A stretch of DNA of 9,461 bases from Betaproteobacteria bacterium (GCA_028870615.1 JAGWPH010000061.1:1-9461), one strand, 5' to 3'; counted from the stretch's first letter, positions 1 to 7,818 are shown. Notes: generated by a model from the sequence alone, not told the origin. Made by a program: numbers and translations.

Positions 1-457
1 CCGCGTCGGGAAATACCGTGATGCCCTGATCCACTGCAGCCGTGACATTTTTGACTTCCACATAGCAATCAGGCCGCCCGGGATGCGATAACAACCAGTC
101 GATGCGGCTGTTTTCTTCACCATACCGGACTTCGGCACGGCGTTTGGCGTACCCGGACAACGTCCCCAGAAGGCCCTGATCGATGGCTTCCCCCACCAGT
201 TGATTGGCCCAATGGGTATTAATACCCACCCGCGCCCTCCCCACGTTTACCTGCTCCCAGGTGTAGCGGTACTTGCGCGCCGGATTGCCCGAATCACTGA
301 GCCCAATCCGCAAACCAGGTTCGGCACAGCCCAACAACGACCCTGTATTCGGCACATGAACTGTCAGATCCGTGCCATCCTCCAGCCGAACGTCTGCCAG
401 AAAGCGTTTGTAACGCCTTTGCAACAACGCCGGAATCAGGGGCCGGGAGAATTCCAC
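1..457 (-). CDS. sfsA: SfsA family protein (sugar fermentation stimulation protein A), 3' part outside window
   Basis: The visible 152 residues align closely from memory with E. coli SfsA (about 234 aa), so roughly 80 C-terminal residues are cut off by the window edge. The start is GTG: it gives the family N-terminus MEFS-, followed by the conserved RYKRFLADV and the PNTGS-x3-GC segment (residues 37-44). SRID (117-120) and YVEVK (132-136) supply an acidic/lysine set (D120, E134, K136) like that of PD-(D/E)XK nucleases; this is inference, as no accepted activity is known. In E. coli the gene was found by its effect on maltose genes together with altered CRP, and DNA binding was reported. The GTG lies 6 nt after the yhhW stop with no good Shine-Dalgarno, so it is probably co-transcribed and reinitiated from yhhW. 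Identity is secure; cellular role is not. Confidence 0.93.
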   Translation of the reverse strand, partial: MEFSRPLIPALLQRRYKRFLADVRLEDGTDLTVHVPNTGSLLGCAEPGLRIGLSDSGNPARKYRYTWEQVNVGRARVGINTHWANQLVGEAIDQGLLGTLSGYAKRRAEVRYGEENSRIDWLLSHPGRPDCYVEVKNVTAAVDQGITVFPDA

Positions 458-463
458 CCGGAT

Positions 464-1162
464 TCAGGGCAAGTCGAATAGCAGGATTTCGGTCCGTTTC
501 GGTGATCCCAGGGACACCCGCTCTGCTTGTGAAATGCGTGCGCCATCGCCAGCACGCAAAAGATGGCCGTCCACAACCAGGTCCCCGGTAGCCACCTGAA
601 GGTAACCCCGACGACCCGGAGCAAACCGGTATTCCAGGGTGTCATCCTCATTCAGAATGGCCGCATAAATCTGGGCATTCTGATGAATGGTGACGGAGCC
701 CTCACGCCCATCCGGGGACGCAATGAGCTTGAGACGCGATTGGCGCGCTTCGGTAGCAAAGGACTTTTGTTCGTAGCCGGGAGGCAATCCGGTCCGTTCG
801 GGCAGGATCCAGATCTGTAGCAGGTGAACGGGGTCGGTTTGCGACGCGTTGAATTCGCTGTGGGTAACGCCCGTGCCCGCCGTCATGCGTTGCACGTCGC
901 CGGGTTGAATGATGGAACCATTGCCCAGGCTGTCCTGATGCTGCAAGGCCCCTTCCAGCACATAGGTGACGATTTCCATATCGCGGTGCGGATGGGTGCC
1001 AAAACCCATCCCAGGAGCGATACGATCCTCGTTGATGACCCGCAGCACGCTAAAACCCATATGAGCGGCGTCATAGTAGTCCGCAAAGGAGAACGAGTGA
1101 TAGGAATCCAGCCACCCGTGGTTGGCATGCCCCCGATCACGGCTGCGACGCAATGCAATCAT
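464..1162 (-). CDS. yhhW: Pirin-family bicupin, YhhW type (quercetin 2,3-dioxygenase-like)
   Basis: This 232-residue protein matches E. coli YhhW almost over its full length (231 aa), starting with the family signature [11 protein letters not shown] at residues 10-20. The N-terminal cupin carries the metal ligands H57 and H59 (GTHPHRDME), H101 and E103 (GVTHSEFN), at the same numbering as YhhW. The C-terminal cupin (about 145-232) is degenerate, as is usual, and ends in LLFDLP. YhhW binds a divalent metal and degrades quercetin in vitro; the natural substrate is unknown, so the dioxygenase name is a biochemical label rather than a pathway assignment. The ATG is preceded by AGGA with good spacing and fits the conserved N-terminus. 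The gene leads a two-gene unit with sfsA and diverges from gluQRS. It is probably cytoplasmic; no signal peptide is visible. Confidence 0.93.
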   Translation of the reverse strand: MIALRRSRDRGHANHGWLDSYHSFSFADYYDAAHMGFSVLRVINEDRIAPGMGFGTHPHRDMEIVTYVLEGALQHQDSLGNGSIIQPGDVQRMTAGTGVTHSEFNASQTDPVHLLQIWILPERTGLPPGYEQKSFATEARQSRLKLIASPDGREGSVTIHQNAQIYAAILNEDDTLEYRFAPGRRGYLQVATGDLVVDGHLLRAGDGARISQAERVSLGSPKRTEILLFDLP

Positions 1163-1206
1163 GCAGATTTTCCTGGATTATCCGCCCCGTCATTGCGGGC
1201 AACAGA

Positions 1207-1235
1207 TTGGATTTAAGGGCGATAGACCTCATAAT
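1207..1235 (+). promoter_or_regulatory. Candidate sigma70 promoter for gluQRS
   Basis: TTGGAT (1207-1212, 3/6) and CATAAT (1230-1235, 5/6) are spaced by 17 nt, predicting a start near 1242 and a leader of about 45 nt. The leader is AT-rich and has no clear Shine-Dalgarno. A small interrupted palindrome, GAGA-ATTA-TCTC (1239-1250), straddles the predicted start and could be an operator, though its half-sites are only 4 bp. Confidence 0.4.
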
Positions 1236-1238
1236 CAA
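1211..1238 (-). promoter_or_regulatory. Candidate sigma70 promoter for yhhW-sfsA
   Basis: Read on the minus strand, TTGATT (1238-1233, 4/6 to consensus) and TTAAAT (1216-1211, 4/6) are separated by 16 nt. Transcription would start near 1204, giving a leader of about 40 nt before the yhhW ATG. It overlaps the opposing gluQRS promoter candidate almost completely. The boxes are weak, so this is tentative. Confidence 0.3.
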
Positions 1239-1286
1239 GAGAATTATCTCAAATCATTCAAAAAAAATACGTTTTAATCGTAACAA

Positions 1287-2138
1287 ATGGATGCCAACCC
1301 CCGCTATCGTGGCCGATTTGCCCCATCCCCCAGCGGATCTTTGCATTTCGGGTCCCTGGTTACTGCGTTGGGTAGTTTTCTCGAAGCCAAAAGCCAGGGA
1401 GGTCAATGGCTGGTTCGCATGGAAGATCTGGATACCGCGCGCAATCAACCGGGTGCGGATTCAGACATCCTGCGCTGCCTGGAGGGATTTGGTCTGGAAT
1501 GGGATGGGCCGGTGGTCAGGCAGAGTCTGCGCCTTGCGCACTACCATGCGGCTTTGGATACGCTGTTACGCAACGGGCTGGCCTATCCATGCGGTTGCAG
1601 CCGGCGCGAGACCCGCCACTACTCCGGCACCTGCCGTGAGGGCTTGCCACCCGGAAAAATAGCGCGTTCTTTTCGTTTTAAAACCAATGCATTAGAGATT
1701 GCTTTTAATGATAGACTTTATGGGCTGATTCGACAGCGACTGGATCAGGAAACAGGCGATTTCGTGATTTGCCGGGCAGACGGGCCCATTGCCTATCAAC
1801 TGGCCGTGGTAGTGGATGATGCCGAACAGGGCATCAGCGATGTGGTACGCGGGGCCGACCTCCTTGACTCCACCCCGCGTCAAATCGCGTTGCAGCGTGC
1901 CCTGGGCTACCCCACGCCCCGGTATTTTCACCTGCCCCTGGTGCGCAATGCCCAGGGTGTCAAACTAAGCAAACAGACCCGCGCCTCCGCAGTCACGCCT
2001 GAACCAGGGACGCTGCGCACCGCGTTGCGCTTTCTGGGCCAACCTGCCGTCCCGCCAGAGGTCGGGGATGACTTACATAAGATTATTGAATATGCAGTCC
2101 AGCACTATGATTACAAACTAATTACAAGAAGCATATGA
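1287..2138 (+). CDS. gluQRS: Glutamyl-Q tRNA(Asp) synthetase
   Basis: GluQ-RS is a truncated paralogue of glutamyl-tRNA synthetase that lacks the anticodon-binding domain. It activates glutamate without tRNA and attaches it to queuosine at position 34 of tRNA(Asp). The 283 residues equal the catalytic domain only (the E. coli YadB protein is about 300 aa). Visible motifs are FAPSPSGSLHFGSL (11-24, HIGH-type signature), MEDLD (45-49), a zinc site with C102, C104, Y112 and C116 (the loop before Tyr is shorter than in E. coli), NLAVVVDD-like QLAVVVDD (171-178), VRGADLL (187-193), and KLSKQ (226-230, KMSKS-type). The ATG is the first possible start and matches the family N-terminus, although no strong Shine-Dalgarno precedes it. 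It often neighbours dksA elsewhere, but not here; it stands alone, divergent from yhhW and convergent with glcF. Codons are AT-rich around residues 128-145 and at the C-terminus. Confidence 0.95.
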   Translation: MDANPRYRGRFAPSPSGSLHFGSLVTALGSFLEAKSQGGQWLVRMEDLDTARNQPGADSDILRCLEGFGLEWDGPVVRQSLRLAHYHAALDTLLRNGLAYPCGCSRRETRHYSGTCREGLPPGKIARSFRFKTNALEIAFNDRLYGLIRQRLDQETGDFVICRADGPIAYQLAVVVDDAEQGISDVVRGADLLDSTPRQIALQRALGYPTPRYFHLPLVRNAQGVKLSKQTRASAVTPEPGTLRTALRFLGQPAVPPEVGDDLHKIIEYAVQHYDYKLITRSI

Positions 2139-2153
2139 CCCCTTCTCAAGGGG
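2139..2153. other. Hairpin between convergent gluQRS and glcF stops
   Basis: CCCCTT (2139-2144) and AAGGGG (2148-2153) form a perfect 6-bp stem with a 3-nt loop, starting right after the gluQRS stop and covering the glcF stop at 2148-2146. There is no T-tract on either side, so it is not a standard intrinsic terminator. It may still mark the 3' ends of both messages. Confidence 0.3.
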
Positions 2154-3399
2154 GGCTCTGGTGCTGTTCTGAAAGTCGGGCATCCAGCCATTCCACCCAG
2201 TGCTGGATGGGCGTCTCCGTGGCTGAGGCCAGGTGCGTCAGGCAGCCGATGTTGGCGGTCAGGATCAAATCGGGGTGCCCGCTTTCCAGGGCCGCGATCT
2301 TGTTGGCCTGCAATTGCCGGGACAACCCGGGTTGCAGCAGGGAATAAGTTCCAGCCGAGCCACAGCAAAGATGGGCGTCAGGCACGACCACAAGCCTGGC
2401 ACCCCAGCGTTCCAACAGGCCCTCAACCACCCCCCCCAGCTTTTGCCCATGCTGCAGGGAACAGGGCGACTGAAAAGCGATCGAGACAGATTGTTTTAAT
2501 TTATTTTTTTTATTAAACAATTCATTATCACGTATTTCCTCAAGTATTACCTCAGATATATCCTTGGTTAACGTGGCAATCTGTTGGGCACGGTCAGAAT
2601 AGGCCGGATCGTGGCGCAACGCGTGTCCGTATTCCTTGACTTCGGTTCCGCACCCGCTTGCCGTAACAACGATGGCTTCAGCGCCCTGCTCCACAAACGG
2701 CCACCAGACATCAATGTTGCGGCGCATGGCTTCGCGGGCAGCCCCTTCATCCGAGAGATGATGGGCCAACGCCCCGCAGCATCCGGCACGTGGCGCTGTG
2801 ATCAGGGATATGCCCAACCGGTCCAACACCCGTGCAGCGGACGCATTGATGTCCGGCGCCAGTGCCGGTTGCACACACCCTGCAAGCACCAGCATCTGTC
2901 GGCCATGGCGTGGTTGGGGCCAGGGCCCTGGCGGGCGATAGGCCGGAATCTTGCGTCGCAGGTAACGCGGCAATAACGGACGAAAAACACGTCCAAACGC
3001 CAACAGCGGACGGAACAGCGTGGGGCGCGGCAAGACATGCTTCAGGAGGGTCCGCTTGAACACATCCAGCGGCCCGCGTTTGACCCGTGTCTCCACATAA
3101 TTGCGGCCAATGTCCACCAGACGGCCGTACTGCACGCCGGAAGGGCAGGTGGTTTCGCAGGAACGGCAGGTCAGGCAGCGGTCCAGATGGCGTTGGGTCA
3201 GGCGCGATACCGGCTGCCCTTCCAGCATGTTCTTCATCAGATAGATGCGGCCACGCGGACTGTCGAGTTCGTCTCCCAACAACTGGTAAGTCGGGCAAGT
3301 GGCGAGGCAAAAGCCGCAATGGACGCAGGAGCGCAGGATGCCCAGGGCTTCCGCCCCATCGGGCGAATCACGGAATGTCGGATCGAGACTGGCAAACAT
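2146..3399 (-). CDS. glcF: Glycolate oxidase iron-sulfur subunit
   Basis: GlcF (417 aa; about 407 in E. coli) is the electron-transfer subunit of glycolate oxidase, passing electrons from the flavin subunits toward the quinone pool. It has two 4Fe-4S ferredoxin motifs near the N-terminus: C25, C28, C31, C35 and C75, C78, C81, C85, each ending in Cys-Pro. Two CCG (heterodisulfide-reductase type) domains follow, with C175, C207-C208 and C250 in the first and C313, C345-C346 and C386 in the second. The ATG lies 2 nt after the glcE stop, so it is the last gene of glcDEF. Residues about 287-304, between the CCG domains, form a lysine- and asparagine-rich linker encoded by a strikingly AT-rich patch that includes an 8-base A run on the coding strand. 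No transmembrane helices are apparent, so the protein is probably peripheral at the cytoplasmic membrane. Confidence 0.95.
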   Translation of the reverse strand: MFASLDPTFRDSPDGAEALGILRSCVHCGFCLATCPTYQLLGDELDSPRGRIYLMKNMLEGQPVSRLTQRHLDRCLTCRSCETTCPSGVQYGRLVDIGRNYVETRVKRGPLDVFKRTLLKHVLPRPTLFRPLLAFGRVFRPLLPRYLRRKIPAYRPPGPWPQPRHGRQMLVLAGCVQPALAPDINASAARVLDRLGISLITAPRAGCCGALAHHLSDEGAAREAMRRNIDVWWPFVEQGAEAIVVTASGCGTEVKEYGHALRHDPAYSDRAQQIATLTKDISEVILEEIRDNELFNKKNKLKQSVSIAFQSPCSLQHGQKLGGVVEGLLERWGARLVVVPDAHLCCGSAGTYSLLQPGLSRQLQANKIAALESGHPDLILTANIGCLTHLASATETPIQHWVEWLDARLSEQHQSPP

Positions 3400-3401
3400 G
3401 A

Positions 3402-4457
3402 CTAAAAATTACCCGGGAACCCTGGGTTGAGAATTCCTTTCGGATCAAAAGCGTGTTTCAACCGCCGGTGAATCTGACCAAGCACTGGATGAAGCATGCC
3501 CAGATGCGGGATTGCCGGGTTGCCTCCACGAAACAACAGGGCATGCCCTCCCGCATCCCGGGCTGCCTTGTGCAACTGGGCTGGCGCATGGTCTGAAGCA
3601 ATCCAGCGCTGCGCCCCGCCCCACTCCGTCAGGATCGCCCCCGACAGGCCCAGCGGCGGCGCCGTGCTCTTGACTGCGAGACGCCACAGCGGGCGGGATG
3701 TCTCAAAACAGGGAGCGCTTTGTTCACGCAACGATGCCCACCAGGCCGCGCCCTGGGGGATGGCGTCTCCTCCCAACCGGTGCATGGCCGCACGGACAGC
3801 CACCTCGGCACCCGACAGGCGTGCGCGTAAGCGCCCGTTTTGCCAGCTGGTCGCCGAAACGGGAAACGGTTGGCCACCCCATTCATTCATCCGGACAATG
3901 GCTGCCGCTTCCTGCAGTGCCCATTCCAGCGTTACGTCAAACGCCGGGATCGGAAGCACCTTGAGAGAGACTTCGGTGATGACGCCAAGCGAACCAAGGG
4001 CACCAACCATCAGGCGTGAGACGTCAAACCCCGCCACATTCTTGATGACGCGCCCGCCAAAAGACAGGTCGCGTCCCAGACCATCAATGATCCGGACGCC
4101 CAGCACGAAATCCCGCACCGAGCCGGCACTGGCGCGACGAGGTCCCGACAATCCGCTGGCGATAACACCACCCAGCGTGGCGGTTGGGCCAAAGTGAGGC
4201 GGCTCAAAAGCCAGCATCTGTCCTTGTTGGGCCAGCAGCGCCTCCACTTCCGCGAGCGGAGTCCCTGCGCGCACTGTGATAACCAGCTCACTGGGTTCAT
4301 AATCCACCACCCCGGTATAGGCGCGAAGTTCCAGCTCTTGAGGCGCCTGGGCATGCAGCCAGAAACCTTTGCTGCCACCGCCGCGAATGCGCAACGGCGT
4401 CGCGCTGGCGTGCGCATTGCGCACCTGATCCATCAGGGACTGGAGCACGGTGTGCAT
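3402..4457 (-). CDS. glcE: Glycolate oxidase FAD-binding subunit
   Basis: GlcE (351 aa, close to the E. coli length) is the second flavoprotein-like subunit of glycolate oxidase and is required for activity together with GlcD and GlcF. It carries a PCMH-type FAD-binding domain: RIRGGGSKGF (23-32), TVRAGTPLAEVE (61-72), TLGGVIASGLSGPRR (94-108), GGRVIKNVAGFD (134-145) and GALGSLGVITE (152-162). The C-terminal part (about 175-351) is a variable cap-like region ending with the family's FDPKGILNPG (337-346). Its ATG overlaps the glcD stop in TGATG and no separate Shine-Dalgarno is evident, which suggests translational coupling. The short N-terminus fits GlcE rather than a full GlcD-type dehydrogenase. 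Confidence 0.94.
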   Translation of the reverse strand: MHTVLQSLMDQVRNAHASATPLRIRGGGSKGFWLHAQAPQELELRAYTGVVDYEPSELVITVRAGTPLAEVEALLAQQGQMLAFEPPHFGPTATLGGVIASGLSGPRRASAGSVRDFVLGVRIIDGLGRDLSFGGRVIKNVAGFDVSRLMVGALGSLGVITEVSLKVLPIPAFDVTLEWALQEAAAIVRMNEWGGQPFPVSATSWQNGRLRARLSGAEVAVRAAMHRLGGDAIPQGAAWWASLREQSAPCFETSRPLWRLAVKSTAPPLGLSGAILTEWGGAQRWIASDHAPAQLHKAARDAGGHALLFRGGNPAIPHLGMLHPVLGQIHRRLKHAFDPKGILNPGFPGNF

Positions 4458-5923
4458 CAGAATCGCGGCAACTCGGGGTAAGCCGTTTGGTTGTGATGAA
4501 CGTGCATGCGCCCCATTTCGGCGCAGCGATGCAACGTGGGGATGGCCTTGCCTGGATTGAGCAGGCCTTCGGGATCGAAAGCCGCCTTGACCGCATGGAA
4601 TGTGCTGATCTCGTCAGGCCGGAACTGGACGCACATCTGATTGATTTTTTCCACACCCACCCCGTGCTCGCCAGTGATCGTGCCACCCACTTCCACGCAG
4701 AGTTCGAGGATCTTGCCGGCATAGGCTTCGGTGCGCTCAAATTCGCCCGGTTTGGCTGCATCGAACAGAATCAGGGGGTGCAGGTTGCCATCGCCGGCAT
4801 GAAACACATTGCACACTTCCAGCCCATATTCGTGAGACATCTCATAAATGCGCTTCAATACTGCCGCCAGCGTACGGCGCGGAATGGTGCCGTCAATGCA
4901 GTAGTAGTCCGGGGAAAGCCGCCCCACGGCAGGAAAAGCCGCTTTGCGGCCAGCCCAGAACTTGAGGCGTTGGGCTTCGTCCTGGGAAAAACGGATTTCG
5001 ATGGCTCCGGAGGATTCCAGAATGGCTTTCATCCGCGCCATTTCGTCCAGGACTTCTTCCGGCGTCCCGTCAGATTCACAGATCAGGATGGCTTCGGCTT
5101 CCAGGGGATAGCTGGCATGGACGAAGGCCTCGGCAGCCCGGGTTGCCGGACCGTCCATCATTTCGAGCCCGGCGGGGATGATGCCCGATGCAATAATGTT
5201 GGCCACCGCATGACCGGCCTTTTCAATGTCGTCGAAGGCCGCCAGAATGGCCTGGGCCTTCTGGGGTTTGGGCAGCAGCTTCACCGTAATTTCAGTCAAA
5301 ACGCCGAGCAGCCCTTCACTTCCGGTCATCAGCGCCAGGAGGTCGTAACCGGGGGCATCCAGGGCATCGCAGCCCAACTCGATCAGTTCTCCGGCCATCG
5401 TGACGGCACGCACCTTGACGAGATTGTGCACGGTCAATCCGTATTTGAGGCAATGGACCCCTCCCGAGTTTTCGGCCACATTGCCACCAATGCTGCAGGC
5501 AATTTGCGAAGAAGGGTCGGGGGCGTAATAAAGGCCGAAGGGTGCCACGGCCTCGGAGATGGCCAGATTGCGCACCCCGGGTTGGACCCGTGCGGTGCGC
5601 GCCAGCGGATCGATGTCCAGAATGCGCATGAAGCGCGACATGGACATCAGCACCCCTGTGGCGTGCGGTAGGGCCCCGCCGGAGAGCCCGGTGCCTGAGC
5701 CACGGGCCACGACCGGGATGCCGGCCTCATGGCAGTAACGCAATACGGCCTGCACCTCGGCTTCGGTTCGCGGCAAGACCACCACATAGGGCAACTGGCG
5801 ATACGCGGTTAGTCCATCCGTCTCAAACGGCCGAACATCTTCAGGCTGAAACAGGATCGCATCCGGTGGCAACCATCGGGATAATGCAGCCGTGATCTCG
5901 GATTGGGTGGGCATGGCAGTCAT
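4457..5923 (-). CDS. glcD: Glycolate oxidase FAD-linked (catalytic) subunit
   Basis: GlcD oxidises glycolate to glyoxylate, and often D-lactate too, with FAD. It is the first gene of the glcDEF operon. The 488 residues compare with 499 in E. coli. Family landmarks are ARGSGTGLSGGALP (73-86), APDPSSQ (134-140), GGNVAENSGG (146-155), GYDLLALMTGSEGLLG (192-207), the C-terminal metal/active-site region NVFHAGDGNLHP (372-383), GEHGVG (418-423) and FDPEGLLNPGK (449-459). The first ATG is annotated; ATG codon 4 (5914) is an alternative. Neither start has a Shine-Dalgarno; the bases just upstream read CCACCTTA, resembling the anti-Shine-Dalgarno itself. In this setting glycolate could come from growth substrate or from RuBisCO oxygenation (inference). 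No GlcC-type regulator is adjacent. Confidence 0.95.
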   Translation of the reverse strand: MTAMPTQSEITAALSRWLPPDAILFQPEDVRPFETDGLTAYRQLPYVVVLPRTEAEVQAVLRYCHEAGIPVVARGSGTGLSGGALPHATGVLMSMSRFMRILDIDPLARTARVQPGVRNLAISEAVAPFGLYYAPDPSSQIACSIGGNVAENSGGVHCLKYGLTVHNLVKVRAVTMAGELIELGCDALDAPGYDLLALMTGSEGLLGVLTEITVKLLPKPQKAQAILAAFDDIEKAGHAVANIIASGIIPAGLEMMDGPATRAAEAFVHASYPLEAEAILICESDGTPEEVLDEMARMKAILESSGAIEIRFSQDEAQRLKFWAGRKAAFPAVGRLSPDYYCIDGTIPRRTLAAVLKRIYEMSHEYGLEVCNVFHAGDGNLHPLILFDAAKPGEFERTEAYAGKILELCVEVGGTITGEHGVGVEKINQMCVQFRPDEISTFHAVKAAFDPEGLLNPGKAIPTLHRCAEMGRMHVHHNQTAYPELPRF

Positions 5924-5974
5924 GATTTAAGGTGGCTCTGCATCGCATCGCAGACAGTCCGCAATTCTACACCG

Positions 5975-6000
5975 AAAAAAAAGCCCGACGGGAGTCAGGC
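5975..6000 (-). terminator. Intrinsic terminator of rhlE-yggU
   Basis: On the minus strand, GCCTGAC and GTCGGGC (one G-U pair) form a 7-bp stem with a TCCC loop, followed immediately by eight T residues (5982-5975). It begins directly after the yggU stop codon and separates the rhlE-yggU unit from glcDEF, so glcD needs its own promoter within about 50 nt. Confidence 0.88.
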
Positions 6001-6306
6001 TCAGGCACGACGAATGGATGACAGAATGCCATGGATGTCTACGGGGCTGCCCAGGATGGCGACCCGCTTTTTGCGGCTTGAAGTGCCAGCGCGGAGTTCC
6101 ACCTGGCGCAGCGGCACCTGAAACAGATCTGCCAGGTAACGCAACAGGGCCTCATTGGCCCGGCCCTCCACCGCTGGTGCGGCCAGCCGGATTTTAAGCG
6201 CATCTCCATGCAGGCCTGCGATTTCCGTGCGGCCGGCACCCGGCTGGACGTGCAGATAAAGCAACAGCGCGCCGGTTTTGGCTTCGACGCTGTGGCAATC
6301 GGTCAC
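6001..6306 (-). CDS. yggU: UPF0235 / DUF167 family protein (YggU-like)
   Basis: This 101-residue protein is a full-length member of the YggU family, a small alpha/beta fold of unknown function. The signature is [12 protein letters not shown] (20-31), then [17 protein letters not shown] (38-54), a helix, and [12 protein letters not shown] (71-82), the conserved basic segment. The start is GTG, which overlaps the rhlE stop as GTGA (4 nt), so translation is likely coupled to rhlE. In many proteobacteria the family follows yggT; here the partner is rhlE instead. The conserved basic patch invites a nucleic-acid-binding guess, but I assign no function. An intrinsic terminator follows the stop directly. 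Confidence 0.92.
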   Translation of the reverse strand: MTDCHSVEAKTGALLLYLHVQPGAGRTEIAGLHGDALKIRLAAPAVEGRANEALLRYLADLFQVPLRQVELRAGTSSRKKRVAILGSPVDIHGILSSIRRA

Positions 6307-7691
6307 GGTGCTTTTTTGACGAGCCCCCCCAGCAGGGCCGGGACTTCCCTGGTCTTTTTACCCAGGCTGGCTACGGGGGGACGACTGAAGTGAGCGCCGG
6401 AGGCGCTGACTCTGGGTGCATCGACAGGGGTTCGGCGCACGGGGGTTTCGTCGGGCTCGGGCTGAGGGTGCGCAGTGCGCGGGCTACGGGGCGTCGCCCT
6501 GTCGGCGGGCGCGGAGCGTGGCGGCCGTGCAGCGGCCTCGGCGCGTGGCGAATCAAATCCGTCCACACGCACCGCTTCAATTTTGGATTTGATCAGTTTC
6601 TCGATGTCAGCAAGCTCGCGACTTTCATCCGGAGCGACCAACGACAACGCGTTGCCCGGGGTGCCTGCCCGTCCGGTGCGTCCGATGCGGTGGATATAGT
6701 CTTCCGGCACATGGGGCAACTCAAAGTTGACCACATAGGGCATTTGGTCCACATCAAGACCGCGGGCAGCAATGTCGGTGGCCACCAGAATGTTGACCTG
6801 CCCTTCCTTGAAGTCCGACAGGCTTTTGGTGCGATGGGACTGGGTTTTATCGCTATGGATGGCCACGGCATTGATGCCGTCGCGTTCCAGCTGACCACAA
6901 AGCCGGTTGGCGCCGTGTTTGGTGCGGGTAAAAACGATGGCCTGGGTAATGGGCAGGGTGCGAATCAGTTGGGTGAGCAGTTCGCGTTTGCGGTCCTTAT
7001 GCACCGGGTATACCACCTGGCGTACCAGATCGGCGGTGGCATTGCGCCGGGCCACTTCGATGGTGACGGGGACACGCAGAATGCCACCGGATAATTTTTT
7101 GATGTCGTCAGAAAAGGTAGCCGAAAACAGCAGGTTTTGGCGCTGCGCCGGCAACAAGGCCACGATGCGCCGAATGTCCGGGATAAACCCCATGTCGAGC
7201 ATGCGGTCCGCCTCGTCCAGCACCAGGATTTCCACTTGCGACAGATTGATGGTGCGCTGCTGCACATGATCCAGCAGCCGTCCGGGGGTAGCCACCACGA
7301 TTTCGACACCGCCTTGCAGCGCCTTGATCTGGGGGGCGATGTTGACACCGCCGTAAATGACCGTGGAACGCAACGGCAGGTACTTGCCGTAGGTTTTGAC
7401 GCTGGTTTCCACCTGGGCCGCGAGTTCGCGGGTGGGGGTGAGCACCAGACAGCGTATGGGGTGCTTGGCCGGCGAAACACTGGTGTTGGCCAGGGGCTGC
7501 AGACGATGCAGGATGGGCAACGTAAACCCGGCTGTTTTACCGGTGCCGGTTTGGGCCGCAGCCTGCACGTCCTGGCCGGCGAGTATGACGGGAATGGCTT
7601 GCGCCTGGATGGGGGTGGGCTCTGTGTAGCCCTGCTCTGCGACTGCTCGCAGCAACTCGGGCGAAAGCCCGAGGGATTCGAATGTCATCAT
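6303..7691 (-). CDS. rhlE: DEAD-box ATP-dependent RNA helicase, RhlE type
   Basis: RhlE helicases unwind short RNA duplexes with ATP and act in ribosome assembly and RNA turnover. The 462 residues hold all helicase motifs: F4 and Q-motif GYTEPTPIQ (21-29), motif I AQTGTGKT (46-53), Ia PTREL (86-90), GG (114-115), Ib TPGR (135-138), II DEAD (159-162), III SAT (190-192), V ARGLD (309-313) and [10 protein letters not shown] (334-341). After about residue 375 there is a roughly 85-residue Pro/Arg/Ala-rich, probably disordered basic tail, typical of the RhlE group and used for RNA tethering. Two ATG codons stand in tandem; AGGAG lies 4 nt before the first and 7 nt before the second (7688), so Met2 may be the true start. 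The gene leads a two-gene unit with yggU and diverges from ssrA. Confidence 0.94.
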   Translation of the reverse strand: MMTFESLGLSPELLRAVAEQGYTEPTPIQAQAIPVILAGQDVQAAAQTGTGKTAGFTLPILHRLQPLANTSVSPAKHPIRCLVLTPTRELAAQVETSVKTYGKYLPLRSTVIYGGVNIAPQIKALQGGVEIVVATPGRLLDHVQQRTINLSQVEILVLDEADRMLDMGFIPDIRRIVALLPAQRQNLLFSATFSDDIKKLSGGILRVPVTIEVARRNATADLVRQVVYPVHKDRKRELLTQLIRTLPITQAIVFTRTKHGANRLCGQLERDGINAVAIHSDKTQSHRTKSLSDFKEGQVNILVATDIAARGLDVDQMPYVVNFELPHVPEDYIHRIGRTGRAGTPGNALSLVAPDESRELADIEKLIKSKIEAVRVDGFDSPRAEAAARPPRSAPADRATPRSPRTAHPQPEPDETPVRRTPVDAPRVSASGAHFSRPPVASLGKKTREVPALLGGLVKKAP

Positions 7692-7695
7692 GCAA

Positions 7696-7700
7696 CTCCT
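7696..7700 (-). promoter_or_regulatory. Strong Shine-Dalgarno of rhlE
   Basis: AGGAG on the minus strand is placed 4 nt before the ATG at 7691 and 7 nt before the ATG at 7688. The spacing favours the second ATG, which would give the usual MTFESLGL- N-terminus. Confidence 0.6.
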
Positions 7701-7711
7701 GATCGGCCTTC

Positions 7712-7729
7712 CAAAGCCTCAAGGCTTTG
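7712..7729 (-). promoter_or_regulatory. Perfect hairpin in the rhlE leader
   Basis: CAAAGCC and GGCTTTG form a 7-bp stem closed by a TTGA loop, about 11 nt upstream of the rhlE Shine-Dalgarno. There is no T-tract, so it is not a terminator. It lies inside a predicted leader of about 120 nt. It could affect mRNA stability or translation, or be a substrate of the helicase itself; this is inference only. Confidence 0.45.
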
Positions 7730-7818
7730 TACCGGTCAAGGCGGATGATGAAGGTTAAGGGGAAATCAAAGAAAACGCTGACCGGATTGCGATGCTTCAG
7801 CGGGCATTGTACACGAAT

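Noticed and set aside
824..1216. Plus-strand open frame opposite yhhW
   Set aside because: Shadow of the yhhW coding sequence with no recognisable protein features.
2139..2153. Bidirectional intrinsic terminator between gluQRS and glcF
   Set aside because: The hairpin is real, but neither strand has a T-tract after it, so it is listed only as a hairpin.
2747..3319. 190-codon minus-strand frame overlapping glcF in another frame
   Set aside because: The glcF frame explains this DNA with eight correctly spaced cluster cysteines; the alternative is Arg/Pro/Cys-rich shadow sequence.
3404..3440. Palindromic bases around the end of glcE (CCCGGG, AACCCTGGGTT)
   Set aside because: Short GC-rich palindromes inside coding sequence, with no positional or repeat support for a function.
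4487..5671. Long open frame of 394 codons on the plus strand
   Set aside because: It lies wholly opposite glcD, whose minus-strand product has every family motif; long antisense frames are common in GC-rich genes.
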